DNA from: Turnera subulata
Lineage: Eukaryota; Streptophyta; Magnoliopsida; Malpighiales; Passifloraceae
NCBI GenBank assembly: GCA_028386065.3
Contig: JAKUCV010006750.1
Location: forward strand, 514,483 to 578,482
Reading direction: 5' to 3'
DNA length: 64,000 bases
The number at the start of each line of letters is the position of its first letter. Positions within the stretch are counted from its first letter, which is position 1. This document shows, in pieces, positions 1 to 11,513 of this stretch. The position numbers and the translations under genes were made by a program. The notes below the pieces were generated by a model. It saw only the letters and a list, made by a program, of their open reading frames with translations, did not search any database and was not told the origin of the DNA.

Positions 1-640
1 TTTTGATTGATTGGATAAATTTGGTTACGAGGGCTGAGGGCTTTTGTTTATTGCCAAGTTTTAAATGCTTGTTATGTTTCGACTTTACAACATTGCTTGC
101 TTTTTTAAATCAATTTTGTTATTTTTAGCAGTGGCCAATTGTTGCTTGCTTGGGTAGATCGGAGTTCATGTTAATTTTTCGACCACTTTGTGTGAAAGTA
201 TTAGACGTTATAGTATAGCAAAATAAAAGAAATACTACTCTTTTTTAGCAGTTTGGTCATTACCATTGAGGCTTTGTATAACCCTCTAGGTAGGTGTGGA
301 GGGAGCATGAATTTCCTTCATCTCGGGAGGAGGTACCGACCATCTCATCTATGCCAAATGATTTTTAGTGACTACGTCTGACTGATGTTGTGTACATGTT
401 TGATGAACTATACTAATTTTATTGGTTCGTATGAGACTCTAGACTCCAAATTACATTGTATCTCTCTCCTTTTTTGACTGGAATTCTGTGAAAGCAGATC
501 AAATGTTTTCAACGGATCTGTGAAATCTAGTTCCTTATAGTGCTATATTTCCATCTTTCTAAAGCTTCAACGTGGATACATCTCTGATAAGTTTGAGGAA
601 CCGTTTCAATTCTTTTAAGGGGATTTATGTTTTTGGATGT
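1..640. other. Noncoding DNA, no feature recognised
   Basis: AT-rich sequence with stops in all frames. Intron-like pyrimidine-rich stretches occur, but I recognise no coding segment or repeat. Confidence 0.4.
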
Positions 641-643
641 CAG

Positions 644-931
644 GTACCACTGTTCATTGATCCTGTTGATAGCATGCAAAGAATGAGGTGGGGCTTGTTT
701 GTGTGCAACGGGCTCTAACAATTGCAGCAGTTCAAAGGATCTGGCAGGAAATCAAGTGAGAATTGATTATAGGATGGGCTGGGTTTTAGTTTATTGACAC
801 TTAGGGATTTTTTTTTGTTTTGTTAATCTGTAGATTTCTCATTCAATGAATTTTTTAAGGAGATGGAACATGTCTAAGTTGTATCTTTAAAATTTATACT
901 ATGTAATTTCATTGTGAATTCATTCAATAAA
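644..931 (+). other. Possible terminal exon and 3' end of an unknown gene
   Basis: A T-rich stretch ends in CAG at 641-643 and could be a 3' splice site. A 24-codon open stretch follows and ends in TAA at 716-718; its translation includes FIDPVDSMQRMRWGLFVCNG, which looks protein-like rather than random. AATAAA lies at 926-931. I do not recognise the protein. This could be the last exon and 3' UTR of a gene lying left of the window, or chance. Confidence 0.2.
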
Positions 932-1049
932 AATTTATTTTCATATTTTGTTTATGTAACACATATTCAAAATTCATCAAAATATTTAAGAATGACAATC
1001 AATTCGTATTATTAATTTGCAATTCACATTATTAATTAATGTTTTGACA

Positions 1050-1085
1050 GAATATGGAAATCGTGGTCGATTTTTTTTTATAGTG
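1050..1085. mobile_element. Possible terminus of a CACTA (En/Spm) element
   Basis: Read on the minus strand, the segment begins CACTATAAAAAAAA followed by TCGACCACGATTTCC. That has the CACTA start and A-run of plant En/Spm termini. I found no matching left end inside the window, so the assignment is weak. Confidence 0.2.
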
Positions 1086-1185
1086 TTTAGACTTGCCACG
1101 GTATCTCTATGGATTTACTTCACTCAATAGTTAAAGTTTGTCACGGGTTTGAAATAGTTTTGACACGGTTGTGGCAGGTTTGTTG

Positions 1186-1398
1186 TGTGGCATGTTTGCT
1201 TTTTAGACAGATTTGCCTCAATTTCTTTTCGTGGCAAATTCGTCTCAACATATTAGCCACGACAACTCCACACGATTCCAATTGTTAGGTGTGGGGCCTG
1301 CTTGCTTTTTTGAGACAGATTTGCCTCAGCTTTTTTTCATGGCAAAACCGTCACAATCTATACGCCACGGCACCTCCACGTGGTTTCCGATTGCTGCG
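1186..1398. repeat. Imperfect tandem duplication, period about 105 bp
   Basis: Two diverged copies begin GTGTGG and share GACAGATTTGCCTCA, then GGCAAA, then GCCACG and CTCCAC. GCCACG/CGTGGC words recur here, resembling subterminal repeats of DNA transposons. I find no coding content. Confidence 0.5.
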
Positions 1399-1586
1399 GA
1401 GGTTTTTTTTTTTACATAAAGGTTCCGTGCAATCTTGTGTCATAATTGTGGCAAAACACTTGTAGCCATAGGTTTGTTTCAAATTTTGGCTATGAAAAAT
1501 CGGGTTGGAAATTTGCAGTGAAATCACCCGATTCGGCCAGAACCCACAATATTGCACACATGGAAGGCAGGATGAAACACTCTTCT

Positions 1587-1616
1587 CCCCCCCCCCCCCC
1601 CCCCCCCCCCCCCCCN
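1587..1616. other. Poly-C run (29 bases) ending in an ambiguous base
   Basis: There are 29 consecutive C residues at 1587-1615, then N at 1616. This probably marks a sequencing or assembly problem, so any ORF crossing it is unreliable. Confidence 0.9.
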
Positions 1617-2060
1617 AGAAGCTGCGGGTGCCGCCATGATGAACGAAGCTCCCACTGGAGCAGTCCACGATCAACAGTGGATGAGGCAGCCGAAGAATGT
1701 CATCGCAGCGGCAACACAGGCCACCGCAGTAGCCGCAGTTGCCACAGGACACTTGAATAGATCGCGCTCCATAGCCAGCAACGGTGAACGGCGAGGCGCA
1801 CCAGTGCGGCTCGACGACGATGAATGCCACTTGCGTCTGCTCCAATTATCTTCTCGATATGCACGACCTCCGCTACCCAAGAGCCGTAGCTGACGAAATA
1901 TTCATTGATGTACCGCAGCCTCATGAGCCTCCATCGCCTGTGCGAGAAATCGCGTCGTCGTCGCGCGTTCACCATAAACGGCTCTGTGACAACATGACTT
2001 CATGGTTGGATCCGCTGCCATGAGCTACAGCCCTCGTCTCATCCACCGCCATGAGTAGTG
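1617..2060. other. GC-rich block, possible gene fragment, product unknown
   Basis: This block is much richer in GC and CpG than its surroundings and has overlapping open frames on both strands. None resembles a family I know. Candidate reasons are a first exon with its 5' UTR, or the GC-rich part of a transposable element. It abuts the poly-C/N artefact, so a misassembled join is also possible. Confidence 0.3.
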
Positions 2061-2361
2061 GACCTAATGGATTTGGGTTCTTTTTCTTTTAAGGTTTACA
2101 CAAAATAAACACACATATCCACTTTTTTCTATTATTTTTTACTTTCAATCAATGACCAAAAGAAAAGAGAACATGGCACGCAATATTGGTTTTCAAACAA
2201 TACAAATTAATTGGGCATAAAGATCAAATAAACTGGACATATTATAATAAAACAAATAGTTTGTTTTATTAAATAAAATATAGTGACAGTCAAACATGGT
2301 ACATCGATTCTGTTAGGAATATTTGCAGTTGGACAACGAAATTTGATCACTCTATTATCAT

Positions 2362-3480
2362 TTATAAATTCATTTGCAATTTATTTGTTATATTTTGCAA
2401 ATTAATCTTCTTTCGAACTTCGACTTCACACTGAATTGTTCGAGGATAAAGACTTATAGCATTCCATTTATTCTTTTCATTGAGCTGCTTATTTTCTCCT
2501 CCTAATGTTGGATAAACATTCTCATCAAAATGATAATCAACAAAACTTACTGTAAATAAATCCCTTGTTGTTGGTTCTAAATATTTTATAATTGATGGAG
2601 ATTCATATATAACATATATTGTCAATCTTCAATGAGGATCCATTTTAGTTCTTTGTGGTAAAGTAATTGGCATATATACTGTGCAACCAAAGGTCTGAAG
2701 ATGGAAAATATTAGGTTCGTGACCATGAACCAATTGAATAGGGGAGATTTTATGATAACATGTTGGCCTGATGCATGTTGCATGCAAAATAGCATGTCCC
2801 CAAGTAGTAATTAGAAGTTTATATCTCATCAATAATGGTCTACTAATTGGAGGCATTCAATCAACGATTCTGCTAAACCGTTTTGGGTGTCAAAATAAGC
2901 CATAGGATGTTCAACCACAATTCCAATTAAATGCCTTAGAACTAATGTTTTCTGAACCAGACCGGACTGGCCGGTTGGACTGTGATTCGTTGGCCCAATT
3001 ACATTGATCCACTGCTTCGAACCAAGTTCGGCCAATGAACAATGATTCGAGACCTTTTCTAGGTCCGTCTCTGGTCTGGTTCTGATAACACTACTTAGAA
3101 TTGAATTCACCAACATTTTTAAGACATATAGTTTTAATTAAGCATGATTAGGGAAGAGTGGTCGTAATTTGATTAATTGTGATAATAAGCGCACAAATGC
3201 CAAATTGCATGCAGACAATAAGCACGCATGGGACCATCTAGTTGATGCATCGATTAAGAACACAAAATACCTAAATGGTCCACATAGTGATGTATAGATC
3301 CGCAAATATCTCCCTAAATATTTCCAAAATTTCTGGTGATTAATAATTAATTTTTCTTGTGAGCAAGCAAGCACATAGAAATTTGTTGGATTGGAAAAAA
3401 TTCTGGGTTTTCAATGAATGACCAAATGAATTTTCAATAATTCTACGAATCATTAATGATCCGGGATGGCCCAATCAGTC
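2362..3480 (-). pseudogene. Copia integrase fragment (copia-1)
   Basis: Minus-strand translation in several frames gives the copia integrase core and C-terminal region. In order: CGPFRYFVFLIDASTRWSH (about 3290-3234), VEHPMAYFDTQNGLAESLIE (about 2910-2850), TFGCTVYMPITLPQRTKM (about 2690-2635) and ESPSIIKYLEPTTRDLFT (about 2605-2550). The stretch that should carry the second catalytic aspartate, between the RPLFPNHA and VEHP parts, is replaced by about 180 bp of unrelated sequence at about 2935-3120. The integrase is therefore dead. No intact frame spans the domain. Confidence 0.8.
2935..3120. mobile_element. Small insertion inside copia-1 integrase
   Basis: The copia-1 translation is interrupted here by sequence with no copia similarity. 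It is rich in GAACCAGACCGGACTGGCC-like words and their near complements (GGTCCGTCTCTGGTCTGGTTC). It may be a small MITE or SINE-like insertion plus a local deletion. I could not define a target-site duplication. Confidence 0.35.
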
Positions 3481-4080
3481 ATGCTAAACAAGGAATCCGT
3501 GAGCGAACTTCGGGTTGGTGCCAACTTTGTGCTGTGCAATCTATGTGTTTTAATAACTTAGGAAAAATTATTTGCTAGCTTCAGGTTATTGTTTTCCAAC
3601 TTCAGGCTTCTGTGTGTCAGCCTCTGACTTGATATGATAACTTTTAATGACTTGAATATTTATATAGTACAATCTAAAGGATAATACAAGTAATCCTTCC
3701 TCAACTTGTTTGTTATCTGCGGTGATAGCCTTTGCAATATAAAGATATTGAATATCTCTTCTCGCTTGTAGTCTCGACATAATATCTGTTTGAAACGAAT
3801 ATTAATAAATTCCTTTGAGACTTGAATCAAATATCCTTAACTTTCCTTTTATTATCGTACGTAGCAAATTTGTACTCTTCAGAAGTATAATGAAATTTAT
3901 GCTCTTCTAGAGCGTAAATATATGCTCTTCTAGAGCAAAGTAAATGTTATGCTCTTCCGGAGCTTAGTAATCTCATTCTCTATTTGAAATTGTACTATCA
4001 TATGCTACTTACAAATAATTTTCGTTTATTATATATAGAATGTGTTATTGCATTGTCTGCAGGACAAATGCCCTAGTCAA
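3481..4080 (-). pseudogene. Copia protease and GAG-pre-integrase fragment (copia-1)
   Basis: Minus-strand frames give a protease-like start (CPADNAITHSIYNKRK, about 4065-4015; the usual D-S/T-G has decayed to D-N-A). Next comes a pre-integrase segment at 3780-3586 (RRDIQYLYIAKAITADNK and LYYINIQVIKS). A decayed HxxLGHPG-type motif follows near 3540-3480. At 3880-3972 the short word GCTCTTCTAGAGC occurs three times with variations, in the place of the conserved GSGRA segment. Multiple frameshifts are present. Confidence 0.65.
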
Positions 4081-4120
4081 TATTCTAGAAGCCATTAACA
4101 TATTGTAAAATAAATACAAG

Positions 4121-5221
4121 TTAAAGTAAAATATAAAATAAATAAAATAAAATAAAATACAACATATAATAACATGATAAAGCTGAACATAAAATAAATT
4201 TAATTTTTATGTGAAAATATATATTCGCTTGTACTTTCAGGGTAAGCAAGATAAATAACACTGTCCAGAAATGAATCCATTTAAAAATTAATATCATGGC
4301 AATCATCTTAGTTTCCAAAATATTAGATTTGACCTTTAGGGTCACTTCGTAAAGTTCTACCGACTGCCTTGCTATACGGCATGTTCGTGACCAATGTCAT
4401 GTCATGCCACATCGATGGTAGGCTGCCTCACGAGTTTTTTTTCATGGTTATTTCTCTCATTCGTGTGATTATCACATTTTTCCTCTATTTGCACAGCAAT
4501 TTAAAGCCTTACTATTATTGTAACCATTACGATCACGGTTATTGTAATGGTTCCTTCTATGTCCAAGTCCACGTCCATGTCCATGACCACGACCTTGGTA
4601 ACATCAAAGGATATACGAAATTAAGTCTGAATATTTCAGGAAATGGGACAGAGCTAGCTGGACGGGACAGAGCTAGCTGGACGGGAATTATTATTTTTTA
4701 TCAATAGCTCGTTATTTTATTTAGCCACAAGGATATACGAAATTAAGTCTGAATATTTCGTGAAACCCTTTACACGATATTGTTGAAGCAGGAGCACATT
4801 TGGAGCTTGAAAAGCGGAGAATATTTTTTTTAATATATCAGCCTCAGCAATATTTTTTCAACATAATTTCTTCTGAGAGCTTTTACGAAACATAGTGAAT
4901 TATATTCTTGCACAGATATAAAATCTTGCATTCTCAGATGCATCCACTCATAACGATCTTTTGGAAGTATGACCATCTTTTTTTTATAGTAAGATATTCA
5001 ATCTTCAAATTGTCATGAAGATGACGTTGAAAAAAGATTATGGCTTTTGCCTTATCTTGACTAGATCATTTTTTATCTTGAATAGATACAGTTTTTGCCT
5101 ATTCTTGACTAGAATTTATGGTGTCTAGCATCTAAATGCATTTCTACTTCTAGTACCCAAGGCAGCAATTTCTTTCAAAAATATCTAGGGCTTCAAATTC
5201 AAGTTTGATAAGATTTTTCAT
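4121..5221 (-). pseudogene. Copia gag fragment with zinc knuckle (copia-1)
   Basis: The likely start is ATG at 5221 (MKNLIKLEFEALDI), followed by WVLEVEMHLDARHH, the usual N-terminus of this copia gag type. The core YEWMHLRMQDFISVQEYNS lies near 4960-4890 and VKGFTKYSDLISYILVA near 4790-4730. A glycine/arginine/histidine-rich linker near 4610-4540 leads to a decayed zinc knuckle near 4420-4350 (HRCGMT, stop, HWSRTC). A local duplication at 4607-4759 separates core and knuckle. Stops and frameshifts rule out function. Confidence 0.75.
4607..4759. repeat. 31-bp direct repeat flanking a short tandem repeat
   Basis: The 31-bp segment beginning AAGGATATACGAAATTAAGT is present identically at 4607-4637 and 4729-4759. 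Between them GGACAGAGCTAGCTGGAC is tandemly repeated twice (4646-4683). This is a local rearrangement inside the dead gag. Confidence 0.85.
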
Positions 5222-5319
5222 GGTAATAATAAAAGCAACAAGAAGTATTAAAATAACAACAACAATAACTGTTTGAGACTTAAATATCTTTGTAGATTAT
5301 AGCTTCGTGGTGATAACTT

Positions 5320-5574
5320 ATTATAAAATTTGAGGTATGTAATAGCTTTGATGATGAACTTGATAGAATAAGGTAAAGTAATAATTGTGATTAAGGTAAT
5401 GAACTAGATTAGAGAGAATGAAAGATGGGTTATAGAGAGGATACTGAGAGAGTATTTTTGTTCTTCTCCTGCATTATTTTCATGTGATGAATACATTCTT
5501 CTATAGGCCAAATCTTGTCGGATACAGCGTGTGAATAAAAACTCTATAATTACTGCCAGCAGTTAATGTTGACA
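5320..5574 (-). repeat. Candidate 5' LTR of copia-1
   Basis: On the minus strand the segment starts TGTCAACATTAACTG and ends near TTTTATAATA, followed by AGTTATCACCACGAAG. That resembles the LTR-end/primer-site junction of this copia type (TTATCAGCACGA-like). It lies about 100 bp upstream of the gag start, as expected. No partner LTR is left, so the boundaries are approximate. Confidence 0.4.
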
Positions 5575-6249
5575 TTTATTGTTTAATATTTAGCCTCATT
5601 TATTGACATTGATTGATAATAAAATTCTATTATTTGTAACGCACTCTTTTTTTGGGCTACGCAATCCCCAGCTACTATTATTTAAAACGATTAGGTTTTT
5701 CCATTTCTATGTGTCCTGGAGTATAAAAATTTAATAAAATTTCAATATTAATTCACACTTTCAGATTTATTCTTTAGGGTATTATTCTTTTGAGCTGAAT
5801 GTTTTTTCACTTGTTTCTTTAAAAATAATTAAATATTTTTTAGTGCATTAATGATTTATTCATTATGTTGTTCTTTTTGCTTCTGAATTAATGTATAATT
5901 GGTGACAAACAAATTGGCATATTAGATGGAAAATAAAAATAATAATTATATGTCAACAATTTATACATAAATTGTTATAGTTAATTTTTTTTTCATTGTA
6001 CATAAATTTATTATTTATCACTATGCACTTTAATATATTAATGATTTATTAAAATAATTTTTTAGTATGCTAAATATGTGTTATCATATTAAACCATTTA
6101 AATAGCATTAAATTATTTTATATATTTTTTGTTATTTAATCAAATCACTATTAATATGTATAAGAAAAGAACTATGATCTATTATTCAAGAAGAAAGAAC
6201 TAGATGTTGTTGTTCATTTGTGTCCATCTCATTGGTTCGGAGCGCAATT
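5575..6249. other. AT-rich noncoding DNA
   Basis: Very AT-rich, with no open frames of note, no recognised repeat and no RNA gene seen. Confidence 0.5.
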
Positions 6250-7330
6250 TGTTAGCCTAAACACGTGATTAGGTGCTTAATTCTAAATCTAGTTCTTAAT
6301 GATGATTATCTAATGGTTATTATATTATTGTGATGATTAAAAAAATATTTTGGTAAGCCTTTATGTGTTTTAAGTATTGGCAGAAAACATTTGGTTTTTC
6401 GCAAAAATAACAACAGAATTTCGCTTCACCAAGAAACAGACCAAAACGTCGTTTTTAGGAGAGTTGAGCTGTGGTCCCGTAAAGTAGCTGACTTTAAAGC
6501 AACTCAACTAACTATTATACCTGCTCTTCAAGGGTCAGAAAAAATTTAGAAAAGTGGTTTTCACACCCTCTCTCTACCCTGGAAGATCCGGTGGTCCACA
6601 CTTTCTATTTTTGAAAAAAAATTTAAAGAAAAACAGTTGCTGCTCAAGTCATGCCAAGATTTGGCTTCCCTACGTGAACAGATTTTAATTGAGAAGAAAG
6701 AAGTTAACATGGATGCCACCTAGATGCCAACTAGCCGTTGTGGAACACACCTCCCACAGAATCTATAAATAAAGGACAAAAGCTTCATTGGACTTTAACC
6801 TAGGCATTCAAGTGCTTCCAAGTTGTTGAAAAGTGCTTACCTTATGAGAAATTCTATGTGCTTAAACTTGATAATTCTTGAGTGAGTAAGTCTTGACGGT
6901 TTCATTGTAAAAGGGTTGTTATCAGTAGGATCAGGGGCTAATCTTGTTGGGTAGACAAAGGTAGGTTCAGCTTTGGGTTAGGTTTGCAAGTTAAGCCCGC
7001 AAAAACTTGTGTTTGTTGTAGGTTTTTGTTTCGCCTGTGAAAACCAAGTTAGTGGATAGTTAGAAATCCTAAACGGGGGACCTTTAGGTAGTGGGCATAT
7101 TCATTGTTGTGGGAATCACTCTAAACTGCCTGTGTTCTTTGCTTACCTGTCTTTATTATTACATTTCTTATTGTTTTTACATTTGACTGCATAGCAAAAA
7201 ACTAAATCTTCGAAAAAGGCAGAAAGAGTTTATATTTCCGCTATCCTAAGCCTTCCTAAATTTATCTATTTAGGTTTTAGTCAAAGGTCCTATTGCCTAC
7301 CTATACATTTGGAACGGGGCTGCTCTTCTC
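6250..7330 (+). repeat. SIRE-like copia LTR, degenerate (LTR K)
   Basis: Starts TGTTAGCCTAAACACG, close to the start of the LTR at 22168 (TGTTGGCCTAAACTTAG). It has TATAAATA at 6764-6771, and a downstream part with GCCCGCAAAAACTTG, CCTTTAGGTAGTGG and a pyrimidine-rich tail, the same order as in the 22168 LTR. No internal region or second LTR is attached, so it is probably a solo or truncated LTR. The right end is approximate. Confidence 0.55.
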
Positions 7331-8515
7331 TTGCTTAAAACCCTCCATTTTCCTCTAGTCTATGGTTTGGATAAATACACATTATTTAAAACTCAACGGC
7401 CTTTTTTTTAATTTGTTTAAAAGTTATTTTCTAATATCCATTTTTTTTTTCTTCTCTTGCGCCCAACATACCATCAGCCATAGAGTCCGCCAAAACAAAA
7501 AAATATTAAATTGAATGTTGCCAAATTTAAAGAGATGATCTTTTTCTTTATCCAAAACCAGACACCAAAATTTTCGAATTATTTTATTATTTTTCAGGTT
7601 TTAAAAAATTCTGATTCTATTTCCCTCAAAAGAATCTCAAGAAAACTATTCTTTTTGTGGGGCTTATTATGTGATTCACAATTGAAGAGGAAAAGGTATA
7701 TGATTTCTGACAATTTTTAATTATCTTATACTCATTCATCAATAAAGCTTGTTATAATCTTGTTCTTTTATTCATTCATTGTTGTTGTTATACCCCTTAG
7801 TCAAAATCATCCTACCACATATCAGACTACTCTAAAACCAAATTTGTTGAATTATGTTATGTTTACTATCCTACTGATTTGTTTCTTGTTTCTTTTTTTT
7901 TCATCAATAAGGAAAAATATTCCATAAAAAAGAAGATTATAGTGAAGAATATTAAAAAGTTGATGTAACACTAGGCAAAAAGACTATCTTTAGTTAACTA
8001 ATTTTAAAAAATTTGTTTTAGGTAAATTGGAAAATAGATCTCTCTTTCATAATCATTATATAATTATTGTGGTGTTTTTGTAATCCTTGTGTATTGACAT
8101 TATTGTATAGGATTTGTCGCATTTTCCAGTTTGCTTATACCAAGGACATAATTGGCCAACGCCACAAACCATGATGCAGAGTTAGTTTCACGTGATTCTT
8201 TTTTTACCAAGATTAAAAAGTACACTATTTATTTTCTTTGTTTACCACATGCATGCTTTTGCTAATGCTTAAATGCTTGGTAAATATATTTCATAAAATA
8301 GATAAATCCGAATCTATCACGTGGTAATTTAATGTTAGACAGCTTTCTGGAAAAATAATGTTATAAAAACCATTAGAAATAGGCAATCCATTGCTTTGCA
8401 ATTTTCCATACATCTTCTCATTATAAATATGTGCTACTACACTTATATTGTTCTCATTTACTATTAAACATTGTAGAAGAATAACAATACAAATTCACTC
8501 AAAATTTTCATCTCA
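7331..8515. other. Noncoding DNA upstream of FRS copy 1
   Basis: AT-rich, with no recognised coding segment. It could hold the promoter or 5' introns of the broken FRS gene that starts near 8516, but I see no exon I can support. Confidence 0.4.
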
Positions 8516-8845
8516 TGGATGGAATCAAAATTCATGAATTGATGTTTTAGACTGAAGAGAATGCATATCAAATATACAATAAATATGCAAAAAAAATTTG
8601 GTTTCAGTGTTCGAAGAGATTATAAAAATATGTGTAAGCATATTGGTGCTATATCAAATAGAAGAATTGTATGGTTAAAATAAAGTTTTTGCAAGGAAGA
8701 TAAGAAACGATTTGTTAAAAAACTAAGGCAGAAAGTTAAGAAGGGATGTTTAGCAAGAATGATCGTTGCTCTCCAAACAACTGAAAAATATAATGTTACT
8801 AATTTTGAGCTGGCCCATAATCATGAGCTAGTGACTCGCCTATAT
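8516..8845 (+). pseudogene. FAR1/FHY3-related (FRS) copy 1, N-terminal DNA-binding part
   Basis: FAR1/FHY3-type proteins are plant transcription factors derived from MULE transposases. Translation of the plus strand gives the FAR1 DNA-binding domain: YNKYAKKIGFSVRRDYKN, then SNRRIVWLK, stop, SFCKEDKKRF, GCLARMIVALQTTEKYNVTN and NHELV. The domain contains at least one in-frame stop (after WLK). It is cut after NHELVTRLY by element I and resumes at 15472 with ILPS and KINES, the usual continuation. It could be a host FRS gene or the transposase gene of a MULE; no terminal inverted repeats were found to decide. Confidence 0.8.
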
Positions 8846-10599
8846 TGTAACGTCCCAAATTTTTGGTATTTAATTTCTACGGAATTTTTGTAATTTTTGT
8901 AATTTTATTTCCAATTTTACCCTTGAGAAATTTCCGATTTTTATTAAATAAATTATTTAATTACCTTGGCAAGCATTAATTTAATTTTCGTATTATTCCG
9001 TGATTGGGTTTGTTGGAAATAAAAATGTGTCTCGGGGTGTAAAACGCAGCTTGATGTAGTTTGGAGTGAAACTCGTCCTTTTGGGGAAAGGGAAAAAAAA
9101 ACAATGTTGACTGGCCAGGGCGGGTTGACTGCGCCAAAGCCAAAACGAAACGACAGCGTTTTGGCTAGGCCGGCCAAACCCTAGCCCTCTTTTCTTTTTC
9201 TTTTTCCCCTCTCTCTTTCTCCATTCTTTTCTCTTCTCCTCTACCCGAGCCGCCCCACGAACTGCTCCCGATTTTTACTTCCCTTGAATCGTGGCTTGAG
9301 CAGTTGATACCTTTTGTTTTGTTTTCCTTAATCTCTTCTTTTCTTTTCTTTTTGGTTTTTGTCTCCATTCCCCGATTTCGTCTTCTCTTTTCTCCACAAA
9401 ACCCAAAGCCGCTGCCATCTTCGAATCGTCGCTGCAACGTCGTGCCATCACCGCTATTTGGTCCCCTTCTCTTCCTTCCAGTAGAGCCGCGCCTGTGGGG
9501 ATTCGAGGTGAAGCCGAACTTACCCGACGACCACGAACGGCGGACGATCCGAGAACAAACTCGGAAGCCATCGCCGCCGCCACCTCTCACTGGATAAGTG
9601 TCGTCTTCCTCCTTCCAGTTCTATGCTTTTTGCTCATCGTTTAGGTTTGCACGCACGTCTCGGGCCCGGGGACTGAGCTCGGTCATCGTCGCCGCGGTAA
9701 GCCTGCCTCTGTTCTTCTTTTCTTCCTCTTTGTTCTTCCGATTTGTGTGTTATGTTTGACCCGATTTGGGTTTTGTGCCTTGTGGGAGGCGGTTGGGCTC
9801 GTCAATGGCGGTGTGTGATGATGTTGTTGGTGTTCGGGTTGGTGGCCGGCGACTACTGCGTTGCTGTGGTGTTTTGGGGTCGGATTTAGATGGCTTGTGG
9901 TGGTGGTCGGGTTGTGTGGTGGTTTTGGTTAGAACTACAGGTTTGCTCGTGCTGTTTTGGTGCTGCTTGGTGTGGGGTTTTGTCTAGCAGCAAGATACTA
10001 GGCTCGGGTTACTCGATCTGTACGTCGGGGTGCGGATCTAGAATTGGCTTGTGCTGGTTTGTTCTCCGGTAAGCAATTCCGGCGACTTGGTGTTGGTGTT
10101 CTATTCTCCTTGTTGTTTGTGGTCATGGATCTAAAGTATTAGCTGTTGCGTTGTTGTTTCTGGTGCTTTGACAGTTTGTGGAGAACGTTTCTTCATTCTG
10201 TAGTTATGGCGTTTTTCCGGCGAAGCTTGGTCGGAATCCGGCAGGTCGGGCTACTTTTCCGGCGAGCATCGGGAACCCGTCTTTGAACGGTAACTTTCGG
10301 ACGATGTCGTTTATTCTTTTTTCTGAGCATGTCAAGTATTGTAAAGGAGTTATTGATGTATTAAAAAGAAATAGAGTTAGTGGAAAACGAGTGTGGCATG
10401 TTGAGAGACACGTGGCCGGAATCTTACCGACGCAGATAGAACCTTAGGCCGGGAAAAGCTTGGGCTCGGGTATGACCTTAGAGCCGGAATTAGGAAACAG
10501 GCCCAGGCCCATTTGGGATACAATATAGCCTTGTTTGGATTTAATAAGTAACGGGTTTTAAGTCCAAAGTAAAATATGATTGGGTTTAATAGTGATTTT

Positions 10600-10740
10600 G
10601 GTATATATGGGCTATAGGCCCAATAAAAAGTAATTAATTTAAGATGGGCTTTTTTGGCCCAATAAAGAGTAATTAATTTAAGATGGGCTTTAGGCCCAAT
10701 GAATTTAAATGATACAGGCTTTAGGCCCAGATATATGTTT
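10600..10740. repeat. GGGCTTTAGGCCCA palindromic word cluster in element I LTR
   Basis: The word GGGCTATAGGCCCAAT/GGGCTTTAGGCCCA is repeated four to five times, in part as a direct duplication of AATAAAGAGTAATTAATTTAAGATGGGCTTT-type units (sequence around 10621-10700). The 3' LTR (13950-14040) has fewer copies, so the array changed number after insertion. Confidence 0.7.
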
Positions 10741-11439
10741 GGACTTGTTTGGGCTTAGACCCATGACCTGTTTAATCGGCGTTAAGGACAAAAGATAATG
10801 TGGATTAAAGTCACGACATTGACATGCTTTTAGCATAGTTTTATGTGGACCTTATGTGGGGTTATATTTTGTTATTAATATAGGATTGTCGAGGCGGAAT
10901 GGGCTTCGAGTTCCGAGGAAGTTATTATGGCCCAGGTGAGGACATATAACCCCTTGTATGCATTACTGCCTACAATACTCGGTTAATTAACATGATATAC
11001 TAAGTGGTAATATTTGTTTGGCATTGAATGCTATTTACGTGTATGCCTGTTGTGTTGATGTTGCTATTTGCATAGTGTATTATGTTGATGATACATGTGG
11101 TGTGCCTGATTATGTGACCTGTTGTCCGATGTGATATATTGTGTCTGTAGAGCATGACTTGTTTTGTTATATTAAACAACATGAGATATGGATTCGTGGT
11201 TCGTGTGGTGACTTGAGGGCTGAAGGCCCGGACTTGAGAATAAGATATTAAATCCACACAACCCTGTTTGATCATAACGTATGGCACAACTCTTCAAGCA
11301 TAATTGAGAATAACGAACTATTATAATTCTACTGTGGGGCTGTTGACCGGTTGGTTCAAGCGGGAAGTGATACCCCTCGGGATTGCATTCGGGATATCAT
11401 GGTATATGCGGTTTAGCATATGGGTCTGTGATGACCTGT

Positions 11440-11513
11440 TCTACCTCCCTCTTTCTATCTCCCCCTTTCTACCTCCCTCTTTCTCTCTGTCTATCTCTCT
11501 CCCTCTCACTGAT
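11440..11513. repeat. CT-rich microsatellite in element I LTR
   Basis: CCTCCCTCTTTCTATCTCCC-type pyrimidine repeats. They are present at the same place in the 3' LTR (14717-14785). Confidence 0.85.

Larger units (their letters stand above)
2362..5574 (-). mobile_element. Degenerate Ty1/copia retrotransposon (copia-1)
   Basis: Reading leftward on the minus strand the order is candidate 5' LTR (5574-5320), gag (from ATG at 5221), zinc knuckle, protease, GAG-pre-integrase and integrase (to about 2362). No reverse transcriptase, RNase H or 3' LTR follows, so the 3' half is lost. Stops and frameshifts occur in every domain, indicating an old inactive copy. Confidence 0.8.

Noticed and set aside
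1351..1845. 164-codon minus ORF
   Set aside because: It runs through the poly-C/N artefact, giving a poly-glycine stretch; not a believable protein.
3881..3972. GCTCTTCTAGAGC words as a regulatory palindrome array
   Set aside because: Only three imperfect copies in decayed coding sequence where a GSGRA motif is expected; too weak.
9304..9597. 97-codon ORF in element I LTR, also present at 12646-12939
   Set aside because: The two copies differ at about 14 of 97 residues, mostly non-conservative, so there is no sign of protein-level constraint; it is GC-rich LTR sequence.
10178..10447. 89-codon ORF in element I LTR (also 13520-13789)
   Set aside because: Same reason: shared by LTR duplication, amino-acid changes unconstrained, no recognisable domain.
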